Assembly (NCBI GenBank): GCA_963662175.1
Contig: OY759221.1
Span: 20,137,027 to 20,201,026, forward strand
Length of the DNA stretch: 64,000 bases
DNA from: Aradus depressus
Taxonomy: Eukaryota; Arthropoda; Insecta; Hemiptera; Aradidae
Direction of reading: 5' to 3'
The notes beneath the pieces are model-generated. The model saw only the letters and a program-made list of their open reading frames with translations. It ran no database searches and was not told the DNA's origin. A program made the position numbers and the translations under genes. Each line of letters starts with the position of its first letter. Within the stretch, counting starts at the first letter, position 1. Positions 63,492 through 64,000 of this stretch are shown here, one piece after another.

Positions 63492-64000
63492 GTAAGTGTC
63501 TTCATTCAACCGATTGGATCAGTTACTTCTCAAAGGGGATGTATACAAATGGAAGTATAGCGATGTAGTCAAAAAATCCTGTCCGAGATAAAGTCAAATT
63601 CTCATTGTACTATTCTCAAAAAGTAAAAAAAGTGGTTCCCCGCACGGCGGCCGTTCATGTGTCTGTACAGTTATATTTCTTTCGTTCGTTATAACTTGAG
63701 AACTTCATCCTGACCTATTGATTTTGATGCCAATTGAATCAATAGAATTTTTTTTTTTTTCATGATACCTTTTGTGCAAATAAATTGATTTTAATGTTTC
63801 TTTGTGCAAAATATTTGTGTAAATTAGGACCTAAATGCCTATTAAGTTTGGTGTCAATCGTAACATTGGTTTTGGAATGGGCGATTTCGCAGTGATTTTT
63901 TGCACATATCGAAAGTTCATCACTGTTCCCAGTAACAGGTGAAAACACTCTCGATCTTGACCGAACAAACATAACATTCCCGATTATAGCTGACGAAAAT
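63492..64000. other. ACP7 intron 3 to window edge
   Basis: Begins with donor GTAAGTGT. I find no next phosphatase exon (which should carry the GNHE motif) before the edge. Confidence 0.6.

Noticed and set aside
63194..63509. Minus-strand frames of 69 and 82 codons
   Set aside because: Antisense shadows of ACP7 exon 3.

Overview
Organism and overall character. The window is AT-rich eukaryotic nuclear DNA with spliced genes (GT-AG introns), tRNA-derived SINEs, Helitrons, hAT-like and Tc1/mariner elements and LINE relics. The gene content (a fatty acyl-CoA reductase from an insect-type expanded family, an ACP7-like purple acid phosphatase) and the TTAGG-like SINE tails suggest an insect. A hemipteran is possible, but the order is a guess. 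Layout: 1-14,150 is a compound satellite/Helitron cluster. It holds a 33/66-bp minisatellite, tandem segments resembling the local SINE, and two Helitron-like elements (3,056-6,506 and 7,884-14,150) that each carry a G-rich ~107-bp array followed by a 33-bp array. 14,150-32,745 is the reverse-strand fatty acyl-CoA reductase gene: eight exons rebuilt here by splice phase, with the C-terminal end not found. Its introns are full of SINEs, foldback MITEs, a hAT-type element with an exact 8-bp target duplication, and a short canonical Helitron. 32,745-38,139 is repeat-rich intergenic DNA with a LINE reverse-transcriptase relic. 38,140-49,890 is a complete 13-exon gene for the mitochondrial translation GTPase GUF1 (643 aa). 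Its introns hold an 18-copy 53-bp minisatellite and a mariner relic. 51,397-53,001 is a complete two-exon reverse-strand UBA3 gene (447 aa, NEDD8-activating E1 catalytic subunit), convergent with GUF1. 53,002-58,514 is repeats. From 58,515 to the right edge is the 5' part (three exons, 176 codons) of a secreted ACP7-like purple acid phosphatase, whose second intron holds a broken Tc1-like transposon. How the genes relate: the four genes are ordinary single-copy-type eukaryotic genes with unrelated roles (lipid reduction, mitochondrial translation, neddylation, acid phosphatase). There is no operon or pathway logic. The unusual biology is in the repeats: Helitrons whose 5' subterminal sequence seems to have been amplified into satellite DNA with higher-order structure, and a 33-bp repeat whose length keeps a 635-codon frame open. 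All coordinates were read by eye; exon joins rest on splice motifs, phase and protein-family similarity, not on transcripts.
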